A stretch of 38,221 nt of DNA, taken from a virus. A model generated the notes under the pieces. That model ran no database searches. It was not told the DNA's origin and was given only the letters and a program-made list of their open reading frames with translations. Made by a program: the position numbers and the translations under genes. Positions 30,363 to 38,157 of the stretch are shown in pieces. Where the stretch lies: positions 1 through 38,221 of the IMG/VR virus record IMGVR_UViG_3300023171_000027; one strand, written 5' to 3'. Each line of letters starts with the position of its first letter. Within the stretch, counting starts at the first letter, position 1.

Positions 30363-31058
30363 TTAAATAATTAATGATTTTCTAAATTGTTCGATTGTCT
30401 CTATAATTAGCGGCTCATTATTTGGAGTGGAATCATCCGGCTCGTCGAGTGCTTTTTTTCCTAATTCATAGCTTTCTAATTGAAGCTGTTTTAATGCTAT
30501 TTCTAATTGTAAGAATGTATCATCGGTAAAATTACCGTTTCTCATTGCTTTAATTATAATTGAAACTTGATCGTTTAACTCTCCAATGGTTCTATTTTTA
30601 AAACCCATAAAAGGAGTACTTGGGTGCATTCCTAACGTAACGTTTGACCCTTCAAACAATTTAACTTCTCTTAAAATACGTCCACCATCGTTTTGTTTAA
30701 CGGCTTTAACGGCTTGATAACCGTAAGAGTGTTCGTTTACAATTCCTAACGCATATAACTCTAATGCATCGTTTGAATACGTAGTGTTTGGCAAAGGTTC
30801 GCTTTCAAAATACAATCCTTTTGAATCTTCCTGCAATACAGAGAATTTACCGTGAGGCTGATCCCATTTGTGTTGATTCAAAAAGAAAATACTATTCTTT
30901 CTTTCGTTAATAGATTTTTGGAACGCTCCTTTTTCGGTAACATCTTTTTGATAATCCTTTGTTTGAGTTTCAGATAAATAACCCGTTACAACACGGCTTT
31001 TTTTATCCACATCCTTAACGGTTCCGAAAACACTTTTGTATTCTAACAATCCATCCAT
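30363..31058 (-). CDS. Prohead protease (HK97 family)
   Basis: A 231-aa serine protease of the HK97 prohead family. The start KSVFGTVKDVDKKSRVVTGYLSE is typical (strand, then V-x-G-Y). Catalytic candidates are H63 in FLNQHKW and S111 in NEHSYGY. An acidic, helical C-terminal part follows (residues about 160-231). It should cleave the coiled-coil arm of the capsid protein during head maturation. Its start overlaps the end of the MuF gene. Confidence 0.88.
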   Translation of the reverse strand: MDGLLEYKSVFGTVKDVDKKSRVVTGYLSETQTKDYQKDVTEKGAFQKSINERKNSIFFLNQHKWDQPHGKFSVLQEDSKGLYFESEPLPNTTYSNDALELYALGIVNEHSYGYQAVKAVKQNDGGRILREVKLFEGSNVTLGMHPSTPFMGFKNRTIGELNDQVSIIIKAMRNGNFTDDTFLQLEIALKQLQLESYELGKKALDEPDDSTPNNEPLIIETIEQFRKSLII

Positions 31059-31828
31059 TAGATTCTATTTTTTAATATTAAATTTCCTTGAGCATCACGC
31101 TTCGGAATAAATGACATTGTACACCTGCAATTAATAACCTCGTTAGCAGGTGCTCCAGTATCACCCGGATATTGTAAAACCGCTCCACTTGCCATTATAA
31201 AAGGCTGTTCTAAATCGATTAATTGATTATCTTCTAATCTATGATCTAAACGCGTTCTATTGTCTAAAACTGAAATCCATTGTTTTTGCAAAACTAAATC
31301 GCTTTGTTCTGCTGTTTTAAAAGATGCAAAATTACTTGCGCTCGTTGTTTCAGTTCTTGCAATCCTTAAAGCCTGATATTTATAAAACGTTTGGCTCTTT
31401 GAAATAATTGCGTACAATGCATTTCGTAAATCTACAACCGTTGCATTTTCTCCGAGTCCATCTTTAATGCTTTTTATAACATCTTGAATCAAAGTATCTC
31501 TAACGCTCGTAATCTTTACACCTCCTTCATTAGACAAAAATAGTAAAATTTCTTTTAACAAATAGTTATTGAATAAAGTATTTGCTTTTGTAACCTTTTC
31601 TAAGTCTTTATTTACTCTGTTTCCGTAATCTGTACCGATTGTATTGTATATCTCTAAAAACATCTTAAACACGTCCTCACGATGAATATTCAGCTCTATT
31701 ATAATCTCGTAATTATTCAAATTGGTATTATCTACAGGAATACGATCCAGAATCAATTTAATATGTTTCTGAACGATTCTATACGCTTTCTTTTCGTATC
31801 GTGGTTGTAGTTTGTTCCAATTTGTCAT
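31058..31828 (-). CDS. MuF-like head morphogenesis protein
   Basis: A 256-aa protein with the Phage_Mu_F signature in its C-terminal half: ALRIARTET (153-161), WISVLDNRTRLDHRLEDNQLI (184-204) and PGDTGAPANEVINCRC (221-236). MuF proteins are minor head components bound near the portal. It lacks any attached toxin domain. It starts directly after the small membrane protein and overlaps the protease gene by one base. Confidence 0.88.
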   Translation of the reverse strand: MTNWNKLQPRYEKKAYRIVQKHIKLILDRIPVDNTNLNNYEIIIELNIHREDVFKMFLEIYNTIGTDYGNRVNKDLEKVTKANTLFNNYLLKEILLFLSNEGGVKITSVRDTLIQDVIKSIKDGLGENATVVDLRNALYAIISKSQTFYKYQALRIARTETTSASNFASFKTAEQSDLVLQKQWISVLDNRTRLDHRLEDNQLIDLEQPFIMASGAVLQYPGDTGAPANEVINCRCTMSFIPKRDAQGNLILKNRI

Positions 31829-31996
31829 TTATCTTTTTCTCTCCGATATTAAAATAATAATGCTAACAATTGAATACATTATAGATACTACTGACAACAA
31901 ATAAAAGAATAAGTTATCAGACGGCTTTAAATCAGGGTATTTAATTAACGTAAATAAAGACCATGCAATAATTATAAAAAAGGATAAAATTCTCAT
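31829..31996 (-). CDS. Small two-helix membrane protein between portal and MuF (55 aa)
   Basis: A 55-codon frame begins MRILSFFIIIAWSLFTLIKY, with a second hydrophobic helix near residues 29-50 and a basic end SERKR. It exactly fills the gap between the portal stop and the MuF start. A two-helix membrane protein in the head module is unexpected; a role in DNA entry, superinfection control or membrane-linked assembly is conjecture. Confidence 0.6.
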   Translation of the reverse strand: MRILSFFIIIAWSLFTLIKYPDLKPSDNLFFYLLSVVSIMYSIVSIIILISERKR

Positions 31997-31999
31997 AAC

Positions 32000-33391
32000 C
32001 TACAAATTAGCATTATTAATCATTTCCGCACTCACATCATCAATTCTTTGCATTCCGGCACGCATCCAAACAACATCCATTCCTTCGTCTGGCAAAGTTT
32101 CATATTTGAATACGGTTCTTTTTTCGTTTGGTGTCAAGTCAATTAAATTCAATGCTTCGGCTTGCTTTTTCATATCTTCCTGCATTTCAGGTAATTCCGT
32201 GCAATCCCATTCAACAACACAGTTTTCATATCCTTTAAATTTAGGTATGAATGATTTATTCCAAGCTGATTGCAATAGTATTAAGTCTGGCTGTATATCA
32301 TCTGTAATAAGTGATTTTCTTGCTTCTGATGTATCTGTGCTTCCAAGTGATGCTTTACCATCAGCATTTAATAGTTCATCTGGAAAGTTAAGAACATTAC
32401 AAATAGTTTTCTGATCCCAATTAAGATAATCAAAAGGTTTAAGTTCATCAGTTGTCAATGAAATCCTTTGAAATCCTACTTCTCCACTTGCTCCTGCAAT
32501 TTTACCAAGTCTATGAGGGTTTCTATCCATTTCGACTAAACGTTCTTTCATGGACTCGGCTTGTTCAGGTGTCCATGGCGTTCCTTTACCATAAATAAAC
32601 CCAAATGCTCCTGCTGATTGAAGCGTTTTTATGTTGGTATCTATTGCGCTATTTTGAGAGTTAATGTTTCTTAATCCTGCTCTTAATGGAGATTGTCCGT
32701 ATAAATGAGATCCAGAACGGTCATAGTTTGGATTAACATACTTTACATGAATAACATCTTCTACAGGAAACTGCATATATCCATCACCATCAATAAGCAT
32801 GTAATAATCAATAGGATTTTCATCGTACAACAGATTAGCATCTTTTTTAAGTACTATTTGCATTAAATGACTTGGCAAAGCATAAACCAATTTTGGTACA
32901 CCTTTATTGATTCCATCTTCTGCAGATAAATTATATTGATAATAGTTTCCGGTTATTTTTAAGTAAGTCTTGAATAATCCAATAATATCAGACCAAGTTT
33001 GGTTTGGATTTGGATCATCTAATGGGAAAGGCTTTTCCTCTGATTTATATGCTTTAGTTTGTAGTTTTATACGTTTGATAAATTGTTGCAAAGAAAACAA
33101 TCCTTTCGTTGCTAAATCCATTTGATTTAACTTTGAGTAGCTTTGTTTATCTTCTACTTCTTTTATCGAGTAAGGAACTGAAACAGTCTTAACTGTTTGT
33201 TTATTTATAATAGAATAAACAGTTGGATTTTCATTATATCCTTTTTCTAAATACGTTTTATTTTTAGCATCGTATTTAACCATACCCGTGCCGATCCACT
33301 CATAGAAAGCCTGATTATAAGCATTTCTTGTCTTTTTATCTGTAAGATAATCAAAACCAACTCTTAACGCACCTAATATATTTCCTGCCAT
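32000..33391 (-). CDS. Portal protein
   Basis: A 463-aa HK97-type portal, between the large terminase and MuF genes. Typical elements are NPTVYSIINKQTVKTVSVPY (residues about 55-74), LPSHLMQIVLKKD, DVIHVKYVNPNYD followed by a YGQSPLRAGLRNI helix, and NFPDELLNADGKASLGS in the late part. It forms the dodecameric ring at the packaging vertex. Start at ATG 33391, 24 bp after the terminase stop. Confidence 0.9.
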   Translation of the reverse strand: MAGNILGALRVGFDYLTDKKTRNAYNQAFYEWIGTGMVKYDAKNKTYLEKGYNENPTVYSIINKQTVKTVSVPYSIKEVEDKQSYSKLNQMDLATKGLFSLQQFIKRIKLQTKAYKSEEKPFPLDDPNPNQTWSDIIGLFKTYLKITGNYYQYNLSAEDGINKGVPKLVYALPSHLMQIVLKKDANLLYDENPIDYYMLIDGDGYMQFPVEDVIHVKYVNPNYDRSGSHLYGQSPLRAGLRNINSQNSAIDTNIKTLQSAGAFGFIYGKGTPWTPEQAESMKERLVEMDRNPHRLGKIAGASGEVGFQRISLTTDELKPFDYLNWDQKTICNVLNFPDELLNADGKASLGSTDTSEARKSLITDDIQPDLILLQSAWNKSFIPKFKGYENCVVEWDCTELPEMQEDMKKQAEALNLIDLTPNEKRTVFKYETLPDEGMDVVWMRAGMQRIDDVSAEMINNANL

Positions 33392-33415
33392 GTGTGTAAA
33401 ATTAGTAAAAAAGTA

Positions 33416-34807
33416 TTAGAAAAAGAAAAAACCATTCTCAATAAGATTTCGTTCTATTCCATAACATGTTAAATCTATGTGTTCATCATGTTTTCCGTTT
33501 GGAAATATCGCAACCTGATGTAAAAAATTCTCATTCCAAGCGCCTTTAACAAGTATTACGCGACCTCCTTCAATGAAGTGCGAACATGCTCTTGCGTTTT
33601 CAATCTTAGAACTATTAACAAAAGTAGTTTTTATTTCTGAAATATTAAGCTTTGTTTGCTGTCTAATTATCTGAATCAAAGATTTTCCGCTTGCTTTTGG
33701 CTCTACAAGTGATAAATTTACCTTAACTCCTGATGTAGATATATGATTAGGTACGAATTTTAATAACTCTGGCATTTCTAAGTATTTATCAATGCTAGAC
33801 CAAATCACGTAATCATTATTCCATTTGGCACCAATTTGAAAACCGCTAGGATCGTTCTTAGTGTCTTTTGTGTATGCTCCATCAATAAACAGTTCCCAAT
33901 TTAGTTTTTCAAATGGTATTTCTGATTTGTCTTTTATCTGAAACCAATCTTTTCGCCACTCTCCACCTTCAGCAGGCGAGGGGGTTTGCATGTATTGACC
34001 TGCGAAGTTATATCTGTTTGCTTGGCGAATTTGCTCCAATTCTTCAAACGAGTGCTTTTCTTTCCATAACGGGTTGTTTTCTTCATCGAGTGCAGGTAAG
34101 CATAAGTGATCCCATTTTTCCCCAGAACCATGGTTTAAAAGAAAACCAGATAAATCTTCTTCATGCAATCGTTGCATAATTACAATAATTGGCGTTTCCC
34201 TGTCGTTTACACGGCTTCTTATTGTTGAATTATATCTTTCATTAACTGAACCTCTTTTAGCGTCTGAATTAGCATCATCTGGCTTTAATGGATCATCGAT
34301 TATAATTGCTCCTGCAAATTGTGTTGATTCCGCTACACCCGCTCCAAAACCCGTAATGGCTCCACCGGATGCAGTGGCGTAAACACCACCACCTAATTCA
34401 TTAAACCATTTCTTTTTACCCTGAGCATCTTTTTTAAGCTTCATTTGCCAAAGTTCTTGGAATGATTCGCTTTCAATATATTCTTTTGTTTGGGAACTGT
34501 TATCTAATGCTAAATCGTCTGAATATGACAAATGAATAAATTTTGATGCAGGATTTTTTGCAAGGCACCAACTAATAAAACATTTAACGGCTAATTCTGT
34601 TTTTCCGTAGCGGGGTGGAATGTTTATAATAGCTCTTTTAATTTCTCCGTTATAAACTTTAGTCAAGAACTCAGCTATTAAAACGAAATGAGGCGCAACT
34701 ATAAAATTACGCCTGTGATTTTCTTTATAAATATATCTAGTGAAAAACAATAAATCATTCTCACATTTTACTTTTAGTACTTTTTGATAATTAGTAAGAT
34801 TGCTCAA
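33416..34807 (-). CDS. terL: Terminase large subunit
   Basis: A 463-aa packaging motor. The ATPase part has Walker A IPPRYGKTE (63-71), Walker B AIIIDDP (167-173) and the MQRLHEEDLSG coupling motif (211-221). The RNase H-like nuclease part has LFIDG (D309), LVEPKASG (E369) and DEHIDL (D441/D445). The only suitable early start is TTG at 34807, inside the end of the small terminase gene (17-bp overlap), so it is probably translated by coupling. It cuts and pumps DNA into the prohead. Confidence 0.92.
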   Translation of the reverse strand: MSNLTNYQKVLKVKCENDLLFFTRYIYKENHRRNFIVAPHFVLIAEFLTKVYNGEIKRAIINIPPRYGKTELAVKCFISWCLAKNPASKFIHLSYSDDLALDNSSQTKEYIESESFQELWQMKLKKDAQGKKKWFNELGGGVYATASGGAITGFGAGVAESTQFAGAIIIDDPLKPDDANSDAKRGSVNERYNSTIRSRVNDRETPIIVIMQRLHEEDLSGFLLNHGSGEKWDHLCLPALDEENNPLWKEKHSFEELEQIRQANRYNFAGQYMQTPSPAEGGEWRKDWFQIKDKSEIPFEKLNWELFIDGAYTKDTKNDPSGFQIGAKWNNDYVIWSSIDKYLEMPELLKFVPNHISTSGVKVNLSLVEPKASGKSLIQIIRQQTKLNISEIKTTFVNSSKIENARACSHFIEGGRVILVKGAWNENFLHQVAIFPNGKHDEHIDLTCYGIERNLIENGFFFF

Positions 34808-35093
34808 GGTTTGAACTGATTTTCTTTATTTCCTCTTCTGTTAACTTTCCTGCATCTATGTTTATATTCTCGATAGTTTCTTTAGGCTTCCCTAACAAGT
34901 GTTCAGCAATAAACATTATTCCTCTTTCAAATCCTAATAGCTCGTGAATAAGCTTTTCCTTGCCTTCTTCGTCTACATCTGTTTTATAGTAAACATTAAC
35001 AGCCTTTTGAATCAAAGCATTTTTAGTTAATTCATCTATAACAGGCTTTCTACCTGCTCCCTTTCTTGCTCCTCCGTGAGTTATTTCTGACAT
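34791..35093 (-). CDS. terS: Terminase small subunit
   Basis: The ATG at 35093 (MSEITHGGARKGAGRKPVID) is chosen because the longer frame from a TTG at 35132 would include the late promoter. The GGARKGAGRKP N-terminus is typical of phage small terminases. The remaining 80 residues are helical with an acidic C-terminus. It should recognise the packaging site and recruit TerL. It is the first gene of the late unit. Confidence 0.85.
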   Translation of the reverse strand: MSEITHGGARKGAGRKPVIDELTKNALIQKAVNVYYKTDVDEEGKEKLIHELLGFERGIMFIAEHLLGKPKETIENINIDAGKLTEEEIKKISSNLEQSY

Positions 35094-35114
35094 GTTGAAA
35101 AACGTTTGATTATT

Positions 35115-35145
35115 CAAAATTAAACATTCCAATCGTAAAAAGCAA
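35115..35145 (-). promoter_or_regulatory. Late promoter TTG-N20-TAATTTTG
   Basis: On the minus strand TTG (35145-35143) is followed after 20 bp by TAATTTTG (35122-35115), 21 bp before the small terminase ATG. The -33 region lies in the T-tract of the terminator at 35144-35169, so one unit ends exactly where the late unit starts. Confidence 0.75.
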
Positions 35146-35169
35146 AAAACACGTAACTAAACGTGTTTT
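35144..35169 (-). terminator. Rho-independent terminator
   Basis: On the minus strand AAAACACGT, a 6-nt loop and ACGTGTTTT form a perfect 9-bp hairpin, with the T run continuing for two more bases. It lies 5 bp beyond the stop of the 80-aa gene and closes the unit that starts at 37516-37545. Confidence 0.82.
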
Positions 35170-35174
35170 AGGTG

Positions 35175-35417
35175 TTAACCCTTGCTTGGAATTTCTCTTT
35201 TTACATGGTCTTTTTTAGGAAATTTAATAAGCGATTCTTTTAAATACTCAGCAGTAAAAATAACATCATCTTCTTTGTCTGAATAGTTTATTAAAGGATA
35301 TTCTAAAGGTAAGTTAATGCAGTTTTGAATTGCTTTTTTCATTTCCTCTCTTTCAGGTTCAGTTAAGAATGTTAGCGTTGTAGTTTGGTTTCTATTGTAT
35401 ATTATCACTTCTTTCAT
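35175..35417 (-). CDS. Protein of unknown function (80 aa)
   Basis: The frame begins MKEVIIYNRNQTTTLTFLTEPE, with a beta-strand opening, then helix and a basic end (KKDHVKREIPSKG). It is the last gene before the terminator. No family recognised, no membrane segment. Confidence 0.6.
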   Translation of the reverse strand: MKEVIIYNRNQTTTLTFLTEPEREEMKKAIQNCINLPLEYPLINYSDKEDDVIFTAEYLKESLIKFPKKDHVKREIPSKG

Positions 35418-35425
35418 AATCTACT

Positions 35426-35737
35426 TTATTTGTAATTCGTATTTAGGTTTAGCCTTGGTATTTCTCGTTTATTCATTTCCATTGTTAATAGAAGATGTAG
35501 GAATTGTATATTTTCTTTATCAATAAACAATTCAGTATGTAGTAAGCCTTTATTAAAATCACTAAAACACGCTGTAGGTTCTTTGTGTTTTTGAATTTCA
35601 TTATCTTCTAACAACCTTTTAAAAATTATGATAAAACTATCGTCTTTGTTTTCATTTAATTCAATAGATATTCGTTTATTTTTACGCTTAATTTCTAAAG
35701 CGTTTGGATAGTCTATTATTTTTAACGTTCCTTCCAT
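35426..35737 (-). CDS. Protein of unknown function (103 aa)
   Basis: The frame begins MEGTLKIIDYPNALEIKRKN, with several short beta-strands followed by a helix (NIQFLHLLLTMEMNKREI). Charged and soluble. It lies in the accessory run upstream of the terminase. No domain recognised. Confidence 0.6.
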   Translation of the reverse strand: MEGTLKIIDYPNALEIKRKNKRISIELNENKDDSFIIIFKRLLEDNEIQKHKEPTACFSDFNKGLLHTELFIDKENIQFLHLLLTMEMNKREIPRLNLNTNYK

Positions 35738-35755
35738 CCCTAATAATTTACTTGG

Positions 35756-36025
35756 TTAAATTGTTGTTGCTTTTTTAATTAATGCTTCAATATCGAATAC
35801 ACTTACTTTATCGTTAAAGTGTTCAAACCTGTTTTTTAATTCGGCTAACATTTCCAACATTTCAGGTGCACATGCAATTAGTTTTGCGTTGGCATTAGAT
35901 TCTGATTTTTTCGTATGAGGATGTATATCAAATATTGGCTTTTTATTTTCAACAGAATAAATCTCTATTAAATCATCTGATATTCCGTAAATTTCCCAAT
36001 CTCCTTTTGTCCCTTTAAATTCCAT
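35756..36025 (-). CDS. Small phage protein of the AKLI-APEML family (89 aa)
   Basis: Paralogue of the protein at 7459-7731. Shared features are KGDWE near the start (GKWSV in the other), NANAKLIACAPEMLEMLAEL in the middle, and FDIEALIKKATTI at the end. The family is frequent in tailed phages and has no function known to me. Two copies in separate transcription units suggest an old duplication or two acquisitions. Confidence 0.75.
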   Translation of the reverse strand: MEFKGTKGDWEIYGISDDLIEIYSVENKKPIFDIHPHTKKSESNANAKLIACAPEMLEMLAELKNRFEHFNDKVSVFDIEALIKKATTI

Positions 36026-36027
36026 AA

Positions 36028-36153
36028 TTACAGTTTATTTGATTTAAATATTAGTGAATAAATAACCAATCCTATAGCCGACAAATAACAGCAACTAACA
36101 ATTACCATTATAAAAGTCAAGAAAGGAATCTGTATGTGTGTTGTTGGTTTCAT
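36028..36153 (-). CDS. Single-pass membrane protein (41 aa)
   Basis: A 41-codon frame begins MKPTTHIQIPFLTFIMVIVS, with one long hydrophobic stretch (residues about 11-35) and a short basic tail. It starts in the upstream stop (ATGA), which supports translation. Function unknown. Confidence 0.5.
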   Translation of the reverse strand: MKPTTHIQIPFLTFIMVIVSCCYLSAIGLVIYSLIFKSNKL

Positions 36154-36494
36154 AATGTTTCTTTATATCTGTTTTTTAGTGTACCGTCTTTTTTAAAATA
36201 TTCTTTATAAAAAGCATTTTTATTAAATATCCATCTATCACTAAGCGAGATCCAAAATAATTTCCATTTAAGATTTTCTTGTATTTCATATTCAGTTAGT
36301 GGTTTTGGATTTTTATAGAATACAAGCCAAACGTAATATAATATTAGCAAAACAGAAAAAAATGCTAGCCCATCACTTTGAATCGATACACTCGGCATTA
36401 AACTTTGACAATGCGGGTTATTTATTCTACTTGGCACGGCTTCACACCAACACTTAGTAAAAGGCGTTTGGCATTCTGAGTATTTTTCCTTCAT
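36150..36494 (-). CDS. Membrane protein with N-terminal cysteines (114 aa)
   Basis: The N-terminus holds four Cys (C8, C15, C17, C29) before one membrane helix at residues about 45-60 (FSVLLILYYVWLVFY). The C-terminal 50 residues are charged and aromatic, probably cytoplasmic. No signal peptide or lipobox. It is coupled by 4-bp overlaps to both neighbours. Confidence 0.6.
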   Translation of the reverse strand: MKEKYSECQTPFTKCWCEAVPSRINNPHCQSLMPSVSIQSDGLAFFSVLLILYYVWLVFYKNPKPLTEYEIQENLKWKLFWISLSDRWIFNKNAFYKEYFKKDGTLKNRYKETL

Positions 36495-36964
36495 AATCCG
36501 ATTTGTTTTTGTGCGGTTGGGGTTAGTTTTAATTTGTATTTTACAAGATTTTCAATTGTTTCTAAATACTCAGTACCTCCTTCAAAATATGCTTCACAAA
36601 ATCTTTGTCCAAAATGAATATAAAGCCCTTTTTTATCATTTAATTGATTTGTTTGTTTATTATATTCAACACCCTCAAACAAACAACGCTCTTTTGATTC
36701 TTGGTATATTCTACAATCCAAGTCTAAAGAATAACCTCCTTTTTTTTGTAGTTCCAACCAAGCCTTATATTGTTCAGGCTCTTCCAAAACAACCCAAACA
36801 CCGTCAACTAACTTGCAAGGAACAAACATCCAAAGCTCTATTTTTTGTGAAAGGAATTTAGCATAATTACTAACTACGTTATAAAATTCTGATTCGCTTT
36901 GAATAGTATAATTTATTTCGCTGTTTATCAAAACAAAATATACCATTGAAATTAACTTATCCAT
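36491..36964 (-). CDS. Protein of unknown function (157 aa)
   Basis: The largest gene of the accessory block right of the terminase. It begins MDKLISMVYFVLINSEINYT and has a mixed alpha/beta composition with FVPCKLVDGVWVVLEEPEQY in the middle and GLYIHFGQRFCEAYFEGG later. No domain recognised. Its stop overlaps the next start (ATGA). Confidence 0.65.
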   Translation of the reverse strand: MDKLISMVYFVLINSEINYTIQSESEFYNVVSNYAKFLSQKIELWMFVPCKLVDGVWVVLEEPEQYKAWLELQKKGGYSLDLDCRIYQESKERCLFEGVEYNKQTNQLNDKKGLYIHFGQRFCEAYFEGGTEYLETIENLVKYKLKLTPTAQKQIGL

Positions 36965-36965
36965 C

Positions 36966-37103
36966 TTAATAACTAATTCGTCTTAAAGTATCTGAATAAT
37001 CAGCACCTAAAAGCCATGTTGTTAAAATATACGCTACAATTACTCCTGCTACTATTAAAAGAGAGGTTTTAGTACTCAATCTTTTTTGTTCTGTTGTTTT
37101 CAT
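36966..37103 (-). CDS. Single-pass membrane protein (45 aa)
   Basis: A 45-codon frame begins MKTTEQKRLSTKTSLLIVAG, with one hydrophobic helix at residues about 13-32 and a short polar tail. It starts one base after the upstream stop. Function unknown. Confidence 0.5.
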   Translation of the reverse strand: MKTTEQKRLSTKTSLLIVAGVIVAYILTTWLLGADYSDTLRRISY

Positions 37104-37104
37104 A

Positions 37105-37239
37105 TTACTTTTGTTTTATTGGTTTTAAATTCAGTTCGTGCTGTTGGTTTATTATTACAGCTTGTTTTCTAATTTCGGCTATTGTTTCTTTGTAAGCTCT
37201 GACGGCAAACTGTTTTGTTTCTTTTTTAGTTCTTCCCAT
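37105..37239 (-). CDS. Small RHH-like basic protein (44 aa)
   Basis: The 44-codon frame MGRTKKETKQFAVRAYKETI, followed by a basic helix, resembles the N-terminus of the 99-aa protein at 8029-8328 and the beta-strand plus first helix of ribbon-helix-helix proteins. It overlaps the preceding gene by 14 bp. A DNA-binding role is plausible, but the second helix is poorly formed. Confidence 0.5.
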   Translation of the reverse strand: MGRTKKETKQFAVRAYKETIAEIRKQAVIINQQHELNLKPIKQK

Positions 37240-37483
37240 CTTTTTTTATTTTTGATTTTAAACTATTGAATAATAAATCTACATCTTTAAACAATAAAAG
37301 TCCTAAAATAAAATCGCCTCTGCCATAAATGTCTGCCGAGTAGCTTTCTATTTGTTTAGCCATGTTATTATCATAATAATCTGTTATTCCAACATTAATA
37401 GATTTTACAACAAAAGATTCTACATGATTATCTTTCATAAAAAATACAGTGTCGTCAATTGAGTATTTAGTTTCTATTTTCAT
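37226..37483 (-). CDS. Conserved small phage protein (85 aa)
   Basis: It begins MKIETKYSIDDTVFFMKDNH. The KY-x-I-x-D-T-V-x-FM-x-x-N opening reminds me of a small protein common in Bacteroidota phages, predicted as a compact beta-barrel with a helical tail (FNSLKSKIKKDGKN). It is the first gene after the promoter at 37516-37545. Role unknown. Confidence 0.65.
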   Translation of the reverse strand: MKIETKYSIDDTVFFMKDNHVESFVVKSINVGITDYYDNNMAKQIESYSADIYGRGDFILGLLLFKDVDLLFNSLKSKIKKDGKN

Positions 37484-37515
37484 AATAAATATTTTTACTT
37501 GGTTAAATTGTTTGA

Positions 37516-37545
37516 CAAATATACGATACTTTTTATTATAAACAA
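37516..37545 (-). promoter_or_regulatory. Promoter TTG-N19-TATATTTG
   Basis: On the minus strand TTG (37545-37543) is followed after exactly 19 bp by TATATTTG (37523-37516). It lies 32 bp before the 85-aa gene and should drive the accessory block down to the terminator at 35144-35169. Confidence 0.78.
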
Positions 37546-37558
37546 TACTTTTTATTTT

Positions 37559-37630
37559 TTATTTCCCCCTTTCAGCGTAAACCGTTTTGATATCGCTGTA
37601 TGTGATCGATGTTATGGACTTGGATTTCAT
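37559..37630 (-). CDS. Possible 23-aa ORF
   Basis: A short frame (MKSKSITSITYSDIKTVYAE...) occupies the gap between the 79-aa gene and the promoter at 37516-37545. CTCCCCC (37662-37656) before it and GGGGGAAA (37571-37564) at its end can pair, bracketing the ORF in a long-range stem. It may be a remnant of a longer gene or a leader peptide. Low confidence as a gene. Confidence 0.3.
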   Translation of the reverse strand: MKSKSITSITYSDIKTVYAERGK

Positions 37631-37679
37631 GATTTGTTTTTTATCCGATTGGGGGAGATTGCGCCACCAGAGTAAATAC

Positions 37680-37919
37680 TTATGCATAAAAGAAAGGAAC
37701 TTTATTTGTGATGTATTCCATAAACCCGCATGGAGTATAAGAAATAAACTTTGTCCTTTGATCTGAATCTTTAAACTTAGATAAATAAGTAAATCTTGCT
37801 ATTCTGCAATTGACTGCAATAGTAGAATTATCTCTTGAATATCTTAATATTAAAAACCTGTGATTCATACAGGCATTGTATAATTGTTGTGCGGTTAAAT
37901 TCTTTTTTCCTGTTTTCAT
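37680..37919 (-). CDS. Basic protein of unknown function (79 aa)
   Basis: The frame begins MKTGKKNLTAQQLYNACMNHR and is basic and aromatic throughout (FLILRYSRDNSTIAVNCRIARF). The start follows the 55-aa gene after a 31-bp gap. No family recognised. A soluble single-domain protein is likely. Confidence 0.55.
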   Translation of the reverse strand: MKTGKKNLTAQQLYNACMNHRFLILRYSRDNSTIAVNCRIARFTYLSKFKDSDQRTKFISYTPCGFMEYITNKVPFFYA

Positions 37920-37950
37920 ATTCCGATTCCGTTAATAGTTAATAGCTGTT

Positions 37951-38118
37951 TTATGGGTTAGTGCTTAAATCATCCATCTTTTTAAATACAAATAATTCTA
38001 AGTTGTATAAATCTGTATCGGTATCTTCTAATGATTGTCCGGAATAAACACGAACTCTTATTTTTGTAATTTCTTCACGAATATCATCGAGTGATTTTTT
38101 TACGTCTTTCGCTTTCAT
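37951..38118 (-). CDS. Small acidic protein after 46-bp leader repeat (55 aa)
   Basis: A 55-codon frame begins MKAKDVKKSLDDIREEITKI, with a helical N-terminal half and acidic C-terminal part (LEDTDTDLYNLELFVFKK). Its ATG is the end of the leader repeat copy at 38112-38157, the same arrangement as the gene at 69. No family recognised. Confidence 0.55.
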   Translation of the reverse strand: MKAKDVKKSLDDIREEITKIRVRVYSGQSLEDTDTDLYNLELFVFKKMDDLSTNP

Positions 38119-38157
38119 AATATATTTTTTTAATGTTATTTAAAATAAGGCTGGTTA
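38112..38157 (-). repeat. 46-bp direct repeat, copy 2 (gene leader)
   Basis: Identical over 46 bp to 63-108, including a seven-T run, and in the same functional place: from the stop codon of one gene to the ATGAAAG of the next. With the ends joined, the two copies would lie 172 bp apart around a single small gene. Confidence 0.85.

Noticed and set aside
35094-35132. Longer start (TTG) for the small terminase
   Set aside because: The extra codons coincide with the late promoter -7 element, and the GGARKGAGRKP motif follows the internal ATG at the usual distance.
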